NCBI RefSeq assembly: GCF_900129785.1 | Contig: NZ_FSRC01000002.1 | Span: 434,001 to 498,000, forward strand | DNA length: 64,000 nt | Origin: Algoriphagus halophilus | GTDB lineage: Bacteria > Bacteroidota > Bacteroidia > Cytophagales > Cyclobacteriaceae | Reading direction: 5' to 3' | In this document: positions 36,025 to 45,962 of the stretch, in pieces | Layout of the letters: each line of letters begins with the position of its first letter | Position numbering within the stretch: the stretch's first letter is position 1 | Translations under genes and position numbers: made by a program | Notes under the pieces: model-generated | What the model saw: the letters and a program-made list of their open reading frames with translations, nothing else | What the model was told of the DNA's origin: nothing | Databases searched by the model: none

Positions 36025-36789
36025 ATGATCAAATTCTTCAGAAAAATCAGACAGCAACTTCTTTCAAAGAATCAAGTGAGTAAATACCTGGTTTACGCTT
36101 TTGGAGAAATTATTTTGGTAGTTATAGGCATTCTGATCGCGTTGGGAATCAACAATCTCAATCAACAAAGAATCAACAAAAACACCGAACAAATTTACCT
36201 CCAAGGGCTGGAGGAAGAGTTCCAGACAAGTAAGCTCAAACTGGAGGAATTAATCCAGGTTAATCAAGGAAATATTGATGGTGCAAAAAGTATCTTGACA
36301 TATATCGCAGACCCTAACAACAGCCCGGGAGAAAAAGAGTTTTCAGAATTACTCTATCAATCATTTTCTTCTGACATCGCCTTTAATCCCAATAATTCCC
36401 TGTTAAATGAAATGATCAATTCCGGGAATCTAAAAATTTTAAGTAACTCCGAATTACGGCGTTTGCTAACCAATTGGATTTCTACGCTAGAAGATATCAA
36501 GAGACAGGAAAATGAACTGGATATACAACGAGAGCACGTGTTAAATGAGTTTCGAACCGAAGGTAATAGCCTTCAAACAGTTTTAAAGCAAGTTGGAGTC
36601 TACCAACAATTGGATATCCCTATTGGGCAAAAAGAGCAAAGTAACTTGAAACTATTGTCCTCCTCGGCATTTGAAAACAATATCCTGATGTTCATTTTGG
36701 CTAGCTATGCCACAGGAGAAGCGCATTACCAACCATTGATGCGGGAAATGGAACAAATTTTAAGTTTGATCCAGAAAGAAATAGATTGA
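36025..36789 (+). CDS. DUF6090 family membrane protein
   Basis: The 254-residue protein begins with the family signature MIKFFRKIRQQLLS, then VSKYLVYAFGEIILVVIGILIALGINN, given here in shortened form (YAFGEIILVVIGILIALGIN), a single transmembrane helix at about 27-46. The rest is a helical periplasmic domain with coiled-coil character (RINKNTEQIYLQGLEEEF). Function is unknown; such genes are scattered singly through Bacteroidota genomes. It is followed by a strong bidirectional terminator shared with phoH. Confidence 0.88.
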   Translation: MIKFFRKIRQQLLSKNQVSKYLVYAFGEIILVVIGILIALGINNLNQQRINKNTEQIYLQGLEEEFQTSKLKLEELIQVNQGNIDGAKSILTYIADPNNSPGEKEFSELLYQSFSSDIAFNPNNSLLNEMINSGNLKILSNSELRRLLTNWISTLEDIKRQENELDIQREHVLNEFRTEGNSLQTVLKQVGVYQQLDIPIGQKEQSNLKLLSSSAFENNILMFILASYATGEAHYQPLMREMEQILSLIQKEID

Positions 36790-36807
36790 TGAAGGGTTAA
36801 AAGAAAA

Positions 36808-36830
36808 AAGCTCCGATTTGATCGGAGCTT
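36808..36830. terminator. Bidirectional terminator between DUF6090 and phoH genes
   Basis: A 10-bp perfect stem (AAGCTCCGAT with ATCGGAGCTT) closes on TTG, with an A-run before it and ATTAAATTGTTT after it. It lies between two convergent genes. Confidence 0.8.
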
Positions 36831-36852
36831 ATTAAATTGTTTGGAAACTATT

Positions 36853-38199
36853 CTATAATAATTCATTGGCTAAGTTTGCCAATTCAGAACGTTCCCCTTT
36901 TTCCAGTTTTATATGAGCATATAGCGGGTGGTCTTTGACCCGGTCGATGAGATACGACAATCCATTTGATTGAGAATCCAAATAAGGAGTATCAATCTGA
37001 TGCACATCTCCGGTAAAAACAATCTTCGTATTTTCTCCTGCTCTGGAAATAATCGTTTTAATCTCGTGTGGTGTCAAGTTTTGAGCCTCATCCACGATAA
37101 AGAAAATATTCGACAGGGATCTACCTCTGATATAAGCCAAAGGCTGGATCACCAATTTCTCCTGGTTGACCAATTCAGTGATTTTCTGAAATTCCTTATC
37201 GGTCTCTTTGTATTGGTTTTGGATAAATTTCAAGTTATCCCAAAGCGGCTCCATGTATGGATTCAACTTAGACTTGATATCACCAGGCAAATACCCAATA
37301 TCTTTATTGCTTAAAGGAACTATAGGTCTCGCCAAGAATATCTGTTTGTAATCTCTTCGTTGTTCCAAAGCTCCAGCCAACGCCAATAAAGTCTTTCCGG
37401 TACCTGCCACCCCCTGAATAGATACCAAACGAATTCTGGGATTGGTGATCGCATTAAGCGCAAAGGTCTGTTCGGCATTTTTCGGTTTAATATTATAAGC
37501 CAATTTCTTATCCACGCGCTCCAAAATATTCTCTTCCGGATTGAAATAGGCTAGAACAGAATTCTTATCGCTTTTTAGTATGTAATAAGCATTGGCTTTC
37601 CTCTTTCGAGTTCCTAAAACCGACTTCGCCTCTATGTATCCAATTTCATACAGTTTATTAATCGCATCCGGATCTACATTATCCAAGACATATTTACCGG
37701 TATTTTCAAGCTCTGTAATATTCTTAATTTTACCGGTTTCATAATCTTCAGCAAGTAATTCCAGGGATTTCGCCTTGAGTCGAAGATTTATGTCTTTGGA
37801 TACCAATATGACCTTCCTGTTCTTTTCATGCTGTTTGAGATAAAGCGCAGCATTCAGAATTTTATGATCATTCTTCTCTTCACCAAAAATTTCATTGGCA
37901 TTCATCTGGTTCTCTGGATTCATTAAGACTCGAAAGTTTCCTCTCGTCTTTCCATTCAGAGGAGTCCAATTGTGAATCATCTGATCTTTGGATAGTTTAT
38001 CCAATAATCGAATGAATTCCCTTGCCTCAAAATTCTTGGTGTCATTGCCCTTTTTGAACTGATCCAGTTCCTCCAACACAGTGATCGGAATGACCACATC
38101 GTGTTCGGCAAAATTCATGATGGAGTTGTGTGCATATAGGATTACTGATGTATCCAGCACAAAGATTTTCCGATCTTTATCGGCTTTTGCTCTTGGCAT
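36853..38199 (-). CDS. PIN domain plus PhoH-family ATPase
   Basis: The 448-residue protein has an N-terminal PIN nuclease-like domain (FVLDTSVILYAHNS, then VVIPITVLEELDQFKKGN and VILVSKDINLRLKAK) and a C-terminal PhoH ATPase (Walker A GVAGTGKTLLALA near 260, Walker B FFIVDEAQNLTPHEIK, and FTGDVHQIDTPY). This PhoH2/YlaK layout links RNA cleavage to an RNA-unwinding motor. All PIN acidic residues that can be judged are present. It is transcribed alone. Confidence 0.93.
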   Translation of the reverse strand: MPRAKADKDRKIFVLDTSVILYAHNSIMNFAEHDVVIPITVLEELDQFKKGNDTKNFEAREFIRLLDKLSKDQMIHNWTPLNGKTRGNFRVLMNPENQMNANEIFGEEKNDHKILNAALYLKQHEKNRKVILVSKDINLRLKAKSLELLAEDYETGKIKNITELENTGKYVLDNVDPDAINKLYEIGYIEAKSVLGTRKRKANAYYILKSDKNSVLAYFNPEENILERVDKKLAYNIKPKNAEQTFALNAITNPRIRLVSIQGVAGTGKTLLALAGALEQRRDYKQIFLARPIVPLSNKDIGYLPGDIKSKLNPYMEPLWDNLKFIQNQYKETDKEFQKITELVNQEKLVIQPLAYIRGRSLSNIFFIVDEAQNLTPHEIKTIISRAGENTKIVFTGDVHQIDTPYLDSQSNGLSYLIDRVKDHPLYAHIKLEKGERSELANLANELL

Positions 38200-38330
38200 G
38201 CGTGCGGTAGGTTCTAATGGTACTGACTTAGTATAATTTAGAAAAATATTGTTTGTAATGCCTCCATTTCTACAATAAATTATTATTAAAAAAACTGAAA
38301 AACCGCCTATTTATTTGACTATCAAGTGAA

Positions 38331-38364
38331 TAAAAAAGGGTGGAAATTATCTTCCCACCCTTTT
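38331..38364 (-). terminator. Terminator after the SNF2 helicase gene
   Basis: On the minus strand AAAAGGGTGG pairs with CCACCCTTTT across about 11 bases and is followed by a T-run, 20 bases after the stop at 38384. Confidence 0.7.
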
Positions 38365-38383
38365 AAAAAGCCTAAACTTCAAA

Positions 38384-41308
38384 TTAAGCCAACAAGGCAG
38401 CGATATCATCTTGATCCAAGCTCTTCATGAAGCTTTCTTCAGTTCCAATTAACTCCCCTGCAAGTGCCAGTTTTCTATTTTGCAAAGCCATAATTTTTTC
38501 CTCCACAGAATTTCGACTGATAAACTTGTATATAATCACCTTATTTTCTTGTCCTATTCTATGAGCTCGATCGATGGCCTGAGCTTCCACTGCTGGGTTC
38601 CACCATGGGTCAAGCAAGAATACATATTCTGCTTTTGTCAAGTTCAAACCTACACCACCTGCCTTCAACGAGATTAAGAAAACCTTAATATCTTCTTGCT
38701 CTTGAAATGCCTCTACTTGAGCCTGTCGGTCCTTAGTTGAACCATCCAAATAAGAAAATGGAATTTGCTCTTTCTCGAGATATTCTTTCACGATCGCCAA
38801 ATGCCTCACAAACTGACTAAATACCAGTACTTTATGACCTTCCGAGATGGTAGACTGAAGCATATAAGTAATATCTTCTAACTTACCGGACTCTCCTTCA
38901 TAATCATCTCTAACCAATTTTGGGTGATTGGCAATTTGTCTTAATTGGGTAAGACCTCTTAGTAAGGTGAATTGCTGTGAATTTCTTCCTGTTGCTTTTA
39001 TATCTGAAATAATCTTTTCTCTATAGTAGCTTTTCACTTCCTCATATACCGATTCCTGCTCTGCAGTCATGGCGGAATATTTCACGTTGGTGATCTTTTC
39101 AGGTAAATCCGTAGCCACCTGGGATTTTAGCCTTCTCATGATAAAAGGCTTAATCATTGAATGAAGCTTAGTAGCCTTATTCTTATCATTTTGCTTCTCA
39201 ATAGGCAAAAGGAATTGCTTTTTGAAGGAATGTTGAGTTCCAAGCAATCCAGGATTCACAAAATTCATTTGCGACCACAGGTCCATGGTACCATTTTCTA
39301 CAGGTGTACCTGTAAGAATCAATCGCTGTTTACTTTTCAGTTGATTTACCGCAGAAGCAATATTACTATTAGGATTCTTGATCGCTTGAGATTCGTCTAG
39401 TATGACATAGTTGAAAAAGAAGTCCTTGAGAATATCTATATCTAACCGAATGATCCCATAAGATGTCAGTACAAGATCATATTCACTGAACCGATAGGGG
39501 TCTTTAATACGATTTGTGCCGGTATAAACCAGAATCTTTAAATCTGGAGTGAATTTTCTAGCCTCTAGTTCCCAGTTGTAAATCAAAGAAGTAGGCATTA
39601 CCAATAAGGAAGTTTGTCCTTCATTCACCTCTGCCTCATGCGCCAACAAGGCTAAAGTTTGGACTGTTTTACCCAAACCCATGTCATCTGCCAGACATCC
39701 ACCAAACTTAAATTCATTAAGAAATCTAAGCCAATTATAGCCGGCATGTTGGTAAGGTCTTAAGGTTCCTGCAAACTTCTTAGGAACTTCATATTCCTCT
39801 ATGGTCTCAAAATCACGGAGCTGTTCCAATTTCCTGCTCAATGTCAATTGAACAAGGTTTCCTGACTCCAAAGTCTTTGCTAAAGCCAAATGATGTTTTC
39901 TCATCATCATTTGGCCCGTTCCTCCTTTATCTTCTAAAAATGAAAAGAGTTCTGAATAATTGACAAACCATGAAGCAGGAATCACCGCATATTCTCCATT
40001 GGGAAGCTCAAATTCGGTTTTCCCTTGTACTAATAGTTTCCTCAATTTGGCAAATGGCACCAGGTAAATACCAAACTTGATCTGGGCATTTACATCAAAC
40101 CAATCGATGTTTTCGTTTACTTCGATCGAAATTTGAGCCCGACCGATATGGTACGTTTTCCCTTTTGGACTTTCCTTTTGCTCAAATTTAAACCCTTCGA
40201 TTTCCAGCCTATCCAAATGCTCACTGATCCAGTCAAAAGCCAAGGATTTGCTCATTGCACGTTTACCATGAACAAAATCAAGTCCTCGTTCTTCCAAGTA
40301 CTTAACAATAGCTCTTTCCTTTTCTTTGCTTCTAATTACTTTATGGAAAATGTAATGCTCTCCATTTTCTTCTAATCGTACTGAATTGTTGATGGATTCT
40401 GCAGAGTCAAACGTATAGTCTCCATATTTATATTTGAGAGAAAACACCAATTGATCCTCTTGGCTTTTTTCTACTTCTTCACCAAAGAGGTCCTTTCCAG
40501 AATTCCCCGGAAGATCAGCAATACAAAGTATGGGCTGTGGATTGCCTCTTTCTACCTTGATATCAAAACCTTCTGCATAAACATCAAACACTGAAAGTAA
40601 CTGGGTAATGAATTTCCTATAATACTCTCTTTCGAAGCGCTTATCAATGACAATAAACTTCTTATTTAAGAAGGGCTTAAGCTTTTTGCCATCTATGCCT
40701 TTTTCAAAGCTGAACAGCATTTGGTTCACTACTAACCAAGCAGGATTGTGGCAGACTAAATAGCCATGTTTATACTGCCATTCCAGCTTTGCTCCCTTGT
40801 ATTTAATCGTAGGAAAATAATGGGTATTTTCTTCGTTTTTCCTAAAGTGGAATAACACGGTTGCTTTCTGATCCGTCACCTCGATTTCCTTCCAAATTGG
40901 ATTCCCATCGTTACCCATTTCAAAAAATCTCTTGCCTTTCAGCAAAGGAAATATCTTGGATCTAGTATGCTCTAAATTCTCCTCAATCAGCTTTTGAATG
41001 GTTTCATTCCCGGAGTTCTCATCATAAATTTTACGAAGAAATTCCTTTGGTTTCAGGTTTCTTTTGTTGTGTTTTCTAACCACCACTTCCTGCTGCATAC
41101 TGTCCATTAATTTGATCAGCTCAAAATCTGCCTTATCCAATTTGGAAGAAAACTCATGGGCATTGACAGAACTGATATTTTGATGCGCCAAAGAAAGCCT
41201 TCCTTGTTCATCGAGTTGGATTACAAAAGAGTCAAGTAATAAGCCGAGGTATTCATGACTAAAAAGGGAATAAATAATCTCAAAGGGTTTCTCTGGATCT
41301 ACTATCAT
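38384..41308 (-). CDS. SNF2/DEAD-box family helicase
   Basis: The 974-residue protein has a long N-terminal region of about 450 residues of unclear fold, then a SNF2 ATPase core: Walker A DDMGLGKTVQTLALLA, Walker B-type DESQ in YVILDESQAIKNP, LTGTPVENG, and helicase C-terminal motifs (VFSQFV, DGSTKDRQAQ, LISLKAGGVGLNLT, DPWWNPAVEAQAIDRAHRIGQ). It is a bacterial Snf2 protein (HepA/RapA-like group), a motor acting on DNA or protein-DNA complexes. The longer start at 41389 adds 27 residues with no homology-like character, so I use ATG 41308. Confidence 0.93.
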   Translation of the reverse strand: MIVDPEKPFEIIYSLFSHEYLGLLLDSFVIQLDEQGRLSLAHQNISSVNAHEFSSKLDKADFELIKLMDSMQQEVVVRKHNKRNLKPKEFLRKIYDENSGNETIQKLIEENLEHTRSKIFPLLKGKRFFEMGNDGNPIWKEIEVTDQKATVLFHFRKNEENTHYFPTIKYKGAKLEWQYKHGYLVCHNPAWLVVNQMLFSFEKGIDGKKLKPFLNKKFIVIDKRFEREYYRKFITQLLSVFDVYAEGFDIKVERGNPQPILCIADLPGNSGKDLFGEEVEKSQEDQLVFSLKYKYGDYTFDSAESINNSVRLEENGEHYIFHKVIRSKEKERAIVKYLEERGLDFVHGKRAMSKSLAFDWISEHLDRLEIEGFKFEQKESPKGKTYHIGRAQISIEVNENIDWFDVNAQIKFGIYLVPFAKLRKLLVQGKTEFELPNGEYAVIPASWFVNYSELFSFLEDKGGTGQMMMRKHHLALAKTLESGNLVQLTLSRKLEQLRDFETIEEYEVPKKFAGTLRPYQHAGYNWLRFLNEFKFGGCLADDMGLGKTVQTLALLAHEAEVNEGQTSLLVMPTSLIYNWELEARKFTPDLKILVYTGTNRIKDPYRFSEYDLVLTSYGIIRLDIDILKDFFFNYVILDESQAIKNPNSNIASAVNQLKSKQRLILTGTPVENGTMDLWSQMNFVNPGLLGTQHSFKKQFLLPIEKQNDKNKATKLHSMIKPFIMRRLKSQVATDLPEKITNVKYSAMTAEQESVYEEVKSYYREKIISDIKATGRNSQQFTLLRGLTQLRQIANHPKLVRDDYEGESGKLEDITYMLQSTISEGHKVLVFSQFVRHLAIVKEYLEKEQIPFSYLDGSTKDRQAQVEAFQEQEDIKVFLISLKAGGVGLNLTKAEYVFLLDPWWNPAVEAQAIDRAHRIGQENKVIIYKFISRNSVEEKIMALQNRKLALAGELIGTEESFMKSLDQDDIAALLA

Positions 41309-41495
41309 AATCAGGGTCTTAGTATAACAGCACGGTCTTTTATTAAAGTGAGATTTAACAAAAGCAACCAAAAATGTAGTATTCATCACTTTTTGCGATG
41401 AATCCAGCTTGAAAATTACATAAAAATTGATCAGAATGGAGCCTGAACGGCCCTTTTTTCACCAAACAATGAAAAAAAGTGATAAAATAAAGAAA

Positions 41496-41527
41496 AAGCT
41501 CTCCTTTTGAATTCAAAAGGAGAGCTT
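41496..41527 (-). terminator. Terminator of the ileS-lspA operon
   Basis: A 32-base perfect palindrome built of AAGCTCTCCTTTTGA and its complement around AT lies 3 bases after the lspA stop. On the minus strand it is followed by TTTCTTTATTTT. Confidence 0.85.
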
Positions 41528-41530
41528 CTT

Positions 41531-42172
41531 TTATTCACTTTCTACGGAAGATTTAACTTCTTCTATTTCTTCCTTTTTGGGCTCCTCTTCTTTGTGCTCT
41601 GGAAAAAATCTCCCTTGAAATATCAAGATGATTGCTACTCCAACAAAAATAGAAGCATCGGCAACATTAAATATAGGCCATAAAGCAGTATAATCACCAC
41701 CCCAGACTGGAACCCATTCTGGTATATATCCTTCCCATATATCAAAATAGAACATATCTACAACCTGCCCATGAAACCACGGTGAAGGAGCATTGTATGG
41801 AGCATTATTTAACCAAACCCCATAAAATATGGAATCTACCAAATTTCCTATCGCGCCTCCTAAAATCATCGCAATACATACAATAAATACTGGGTGACTT
41901 TTTTGCCTGATAATATGGTATAAATAGTATCCTATTCCAGCCATTGCCACCAAACGAAAGGAAGTCAAAATCAATTTTCCATATTCAGATCCGATTTCCA
42001 TCCCGAAAGCCATTCCAGGATTAGTGGTATAATGAAGCTTAAACCAATCACCGAAAATCGGGATTTGACCCGGCGAACCGAAATCCATTTCGAAATGGAC
42101 TAGCATTTTCACCGCTTGATCAATTAAGATCACCAACAATGCTATGCCAAAATATTTAATGTATTTGTTCAT
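41531..42172 (-). CDS. lspA: Lipoprotein signal peptidase (signal peptidase II)
   Basis: The 213-residue membrane aspartyl peptidase removes signal peptides from prolipoproteins at the lipobox. Four transmembrane segments are visible, and the catalytic aspartates lie in GAIGNLVDSIFYG and FNVADASIFVG. The C-terminus has an acidic tail (KEEEPKKEEIEEV) beyond the usual core. It begins 16 bases after the ileS stop, the common ileS-lspA pairing. Many lipoproteins in this window, such as SusD, depend on it. Confidence 0.96.
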   Translation of the reverse strand: MNKYIKYFGIALLVILIDQAVKMLVHFEMDFGSPGQIPIFGDWFKLHYTTNPGMAFGMEIGSEYGKLILTSFRLVAMAGIGYYLYHIIRQKSHPVFIVCIAMILGGAIGNLVDSIFYGVWLNNAPYNAPSPWFHGQVVDMFYFDIWEGYIPEWVPVWGGDYTALWPIFNVADASIFVGVAIILIFQGRFFPEHKEEEPKKEEIEEVKSSVESE

Positions 42173-42188
42173 TCTTAATCGATTGACC

Positions 42189-45100
42189 TCAGGCCTTTTC
42201 TACTTTTACTGCTATTTCAAAATCATCCATCTCCAAAGTAATCGCTTCCTGAAGGTCTTTTTCAAGAGTAAGACCTAATGCCTGAGTTTCAGATTGAATA
42301 TAATCTCCAAAATTCTCCGTAGAAGCAATTACCAAATCAGAAGAAGGTTCGATGGTAATTTTGATTTTATCCTGAACTTCCAGCCCCATATCTTTTCTTA
42401 GGTTTTGGATTCTGTTCACCAAATCTCTTGCCACTCCTTCTTGCTTCAATTCTTCCGAGATGGTGACATCTAAGGCTACAGTAACTCCCATATCAGAGGC
42501 AACGGACCAACCAGGAATATCTTGTGAAGTGATCAATACTTCTTCTAACAATAATTCCAAAGCTTCTCCATCCACATCAATAGAAATCTTTCCATCACGC
42601 TCAATAGAAGCAATTTCTTCTTGTCCCCATGAATTGATGGCTGCCACTACAAATCTCATTTTAGGACCAAGCTTTTTGCCTAATACAGGAAGATTTGGCT
42701 TCACGCTTTTCACAAGAATACCGGAAGCATCGTCAATGAATTCAATTTCTTTGATATTCACTTCTGATTTAATCAACTCTTCCACATGTTGAATTTGTTC
42801 CTTTGTTTTCTCCTTAAGTATAGGGATCAATATTCGCTGTAAAGGCTGACGTACTTTTACTTTTTCCTTCTTTCTCAAAGAGTGAACCAAAGATGAGATG
42901 GTTTGAGCCAACTCCATACTTTCTTCCAGATCTTTATTGATCAAATTGGAATCTGCATTATTCCAGTCCGTCAAGTGAACGGATTCTTTTCCTTCTTTGC
43001 TGGACTTAGTCAAATTCTGGTACATCCAATCCGAATAGAATGGAGAGAAGGATGACATCAACTGTGTCAGCGTAAGAAGACATTCATACAAGGTTTCATA
43101 AGCAGCTTGCTTATCGGTATTCATATCTCCCCTCCAGAATCTCTTTCTTGCTAATCTTACATACCAATTGGATAATTGATCTACCGTAAAATTCATGATC
43201 GCTCGGGTAGCTTTGGTAGCATCATAGTTATCCATTGCATCCTCCACTTCTACGATCAAAGACTGTAATTTGGACACAATCCATTGGTCCAATTCAGCAC
43301 GCTCACTGACAGGAACAAGCTTGGATGGATCATATACAAAAGCATCCAAATTTGCATAAAGAGCAAAGAAATTATAAGTGTTTTGAAGGGTTCCAAAGAA
43401 CCTCCTTTGTACCTCTCCAACACCATCTAAATTGAATTTCAGGTTGTCCCAAGGGTTGGCATTACTCAACATGTACCAACGAACTGCATCTGGACCATAT
43501 TCTTTTAAGGTCTTGAATGGATCCACTGCATTGCCCAATCTTTTGGACATTTTGTTTCCATTTTTGTCCAGAACCAAACCGTTTGCAATTACATTCTTGA
43601 ATGCCACACTGTCAAACAACATCACTGCGATTGCATGTAACGTAAAGAACCAACCTCTTGTCTGGTCTACTCCTTCTGCAATGTAATCAGCTGGATAATT
43701 CGCTTTAAAAACATCTTGGTTCTCAAATGGGTAGTGCCACTGTGCATAAGGCATGGCTCCAGAGTCAAACCAAACATCGATCAAGTCTGGCTCGCGGAAC
43801 ATTTTTTCACCCTTTTCTGATACCAGCACCACATCATCCACATAAGGCCTGTGTAGGTCAAGCTCTTTGCCTTCATAAGGAGATTTTTCCATGAATCCTT
43901 TTGCAACAGACTTTTCTATTTCAGCCTGTAAATCAGCAATAGATCCAATGCATTTCTCTTCCGTTCCATCCTCTGTTCTCCAGATAGGCAAAGGAGTCCC
44001 CCAGAATCTTGATCTACTCAAGTTCCAGTCCACCAAATTCTCTAACCAGTTTCCAAAACGTCCAGTCCCTGTTGCTTCCGGCTTCCAATTGATGGTCTTG
44101 TTTAACTCAACCAAACGGTCTTTATAGGCCGTGGTTTTAATAAACCAGCTTTCCAATGGGTAGTACAATACAGGCTTATCTGTTCTCCAGCAATGAGGAT
44201 AACTGTGCTCATACTTTTCTACCTTAAAAGCTTTATTTTCATTCTTTAAAATAATGGAGATGATGACATCTGTATTTTTAAAATCAGCGGCATTCTCATC
44301 ATCTTCTGTATAATTTTTTACATAGAAATCATTCACCCCATATTCTTTATGGGCTGTGATTCCATGTTCTTTCATTTTTGCAGATAGATATTCTCCTACC
44401 ACAGGAATGAATTTCCCTTGGCGATCTACAATTGGCAATTCATTACCTTGCTCATCTTTCACAAAAACACCAGGCACGTCGTTTTGAACCAACGTCCTAA
44501 AGTCATCCGCCCCAAAAGCCTTTGCCAAATGGACAATACCAGTACCATCTTCTGTAGTCACATAGTCTCCAGAAACAACAGTAAATGCAGGTGCAGGAAG
44601 TGCTAAGGCTTCAATTGGAAAAAGTTGTTCATATTCCCAACCTAGCATATCCTTTCCTTTGAACTCAGCTACGATCTCAAAAGGAATTAATTTATCTCCA
44701 GCTTTGTAATCTTCTACTTTAAGTTCAGCCGCCTTTGGGTTCAGGTATGCATTAATACGTGCCTTTGCCAAAATCACCTGACAAGGCTCATGGGTATATG
44801 GATTAAATGTTTTTACTTTCACATAATCCAAATTCTCGCCAATTGCCAAGGCTGAGTTGGATGGCAATGTCCAAGGTGTGGTAGTCCAAGCAAGGATGAA
44901 GGTGTTGTCCTCTCCCTTGAGTTTAAACTGAGCAGTGATGGAAGTATCCTTCACATCTTTATAGGTTCCTGGTTGGTTCAACTCGTGTGAACTCAATCCG
45001 GTCCCAGCAGCTGGAGAAAAAGGTTGGATGGTATATCCTTTATACAACAAACCTTTATCATAAAACTTCTTCAGCAAATGCCAAAGCGTTTCAATGTAGT

Positions 45101-45563
45101 TGGAATCAAAAGTGATATAGGGATCATCCAAATCTACCCAGTAGCCAATTTTTTCAGTCAATTCATCCCATTCATTTTTGAATCGCATGACTGTTTCCTT
45201 ACACTTCTTGTTGTATTCCTCAACAGATATTTTCTTACCAATATCCTCTTTGGTAATGCCCAATTCCTTTTCAACTTGAAGTTCTACCGGAAGGCCATGT
45301 GTATCCCAACCACCTTTTCTTTTTACCTGAAACCCTTTCAAGGTTTTATATCGGCAAAAAATATCTTTTAGGGTTCTCGCCATGACATGGTGGATCCCTG
45401 GAGTACCATTGGCAGATGGTGGTCCTTCAAAAAAAGTAAAGGTTTCTGCACCCTCACGATTTGAAATAGATTTTTCAAAAATCTGATTGTCTTTCCAGTA
45501 CTGAAGTACGTCTTCTCCTATAGCCGGGTAATCGACTTGTTTGAACTCTTTATATGTTTTCAC
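42189..45563 (-). CDS. ileS: Isoleucyl-tRNA synthetase
   Basis: The 1124-residue class I enzyme charges tRNA-Ile. Visible are the HIGH-type motif (ANGTPGIHHVMART), the KMSKS loop (NKMSKRLGN), editing-domain strands (LAWTTTPWTLPSNSAL, then YVTTEDGTGIVHLAKAFG and VDQTRGWFFTLHAIAV), and the anticodon-binding and C-terminal domains. It lacks the four-cysteine zinc tail, as usual in this type of IleS. GTG at 45563 is preferred to TTG at 45584: an AGAAAGGA run lies just before it and family N-termini begin close to KTYKEFKQVDYP. Confidence 0.96.
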   Translation of the reverse strand: MKTYKEFKQVDYPAIGEDVLQYWKDNQIFEKSISNREGAETFTFFEGPPSANGTPGIHHVMARTLKDIFCRYKTLKGFQVKRKGGWDTHGLPVELQVEKELGITKEDIGKKISVEEYNKKCKETVMRFKNEWDELTEKIGYWVDLDDPYITFDSNYIETLWHLLKKFYDKGLLYKGYTIQPFSPAAGTGLSSHELNQPGTYKDVKDTSITAQFKLKGEDNTFILAWTTTPWTLPSNSALAIGENLDYVKVKTFNPYTHEPCQVILAKARINAYLNPKAAELKVEDYKAGDKLIPFEIVAEFKGKDMLGWEYEQLFPIEALALPAPAFTVVSGDYVTTEDGTGIVHLAKAFGADDFRTLVQNDVPGVFVKDEQGNELPIVDRQGKFIPVVGEYLSAKMKEHGITAHKEYGVNDFYVKNYTEDDENAADFKNTDVIISIILKNENKAFKVEKYEHSYPHCWRTDKPVLYYPLESWFIKTTAYKDRLVELNKTINWKPEATGTGRFGNWLENLVDWNLSRSRFWGTPLPIWRTEDGTEEKCIGSIADLQAEIEKSVAKGFMEKSPYEGKELDLHRPYVDDVVLVSEKGEKMFREPDLIDVWFDSGAMPYAQWHYPFENQDVFKANYPADYIAEGVDQTRGWFFTLHAIAVMLFDSVAFKNVIANGLVLDKNGNKMSKRLGNAVDPFKTLKEYGPDAVRWYMLSNANPWDNLKFNLDGVGEVQRRFFGTLQNTYNFFALYANLDAFVYDPSKLVPVSERAELDQWIVSKLQSLIVEVEDAMDNYDATKATRAIMNFTVDQLSNWYVRLARKRFWRGDMNTDKQAAYETLYECLLTLTQLMSSFSPFYSDWMYQNLTKSSKEGKESVHLTDWNNADSNLINKDLEESMELAQTISSLVHSLRKKEKVKVRQPLQRILIPILKEKTKEQIQHVEELIKSEVNIKEIEFIDDASGILVKSVKPNLPVLGKKLGPKMRFVVAAINSWGQEEIASIERDGKISIDVDGEALELLLEEVLITSQDIPGWSVASDMGVTVALDVTISEELKQEGVARDLVNRIQNLRKDMGLEVQDKIKITIEPSSDLVIASTENFGDYIQSETQALGLTLEKDLQEAITLEMDDFEIAVKVEKA

Positions 45564-45962
45564 AATATCCTTTCTTGTAAGCAAGTAGGTGATTTGATTC
45601 CAATTATTGCTTTTTAAGCTCCCAACAGTCCAATTTGTTCAGACTCATTATTATCGGAAAGAAAACCAAAAGGTTTTCATGCTCCTCAAAAGCAGGCACA
45701 AAGATAAGAGAATTACCCCTTTTTATGTGAGTTGGAGGGAAAAAATGGCGGGATTGGGCAAGACTGATTTTATTTTTGAAAACAAATGAGCAAGTGTGAA
45801 GGTCCTCTGGAAATTATACGCCTTTTTAGTGCTTCTCCAATTAGGAGGATTTTCTAGGCTATTTTAATCAAGCAGGCATTTTTATCGAGAATTTTACACC
45901 AGTGACTATTTGCTCTGAAATGGAGTTTGTAATTTTCAAGAAATTTCAAACCTCTATTATTG
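45564..45962. other. Divergent intergenic region between ileS and the GH43 gene
   Basis: No gene is supported. It contains the ileS -7 element (45699-45706), a leader of about 130 bases with a small hairpin (GAAAACC AAAA GGTTTTC, 45661-45678) and the upstream region of the GH43 gene, in which no TAnnTTTG element is clear. A 60-codon plus-strand frame here looks like chance. Confidence 0.55.
45699..45706 (-). promoter_or_regulatory. -7 promoter element of ileS
   Basis: TATCTTTG on the minus strand. If used, the ileS transcript carries about 130 leader bases before the GTG. A -33 match is not clear. Confidence 0.45.

Noticed and set aside
45607..45789. 60-codon plus-strand frame in the ileS leader
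   Set aside because: It overlaps the ileS promoter and leader; its composition does not look like a protein.
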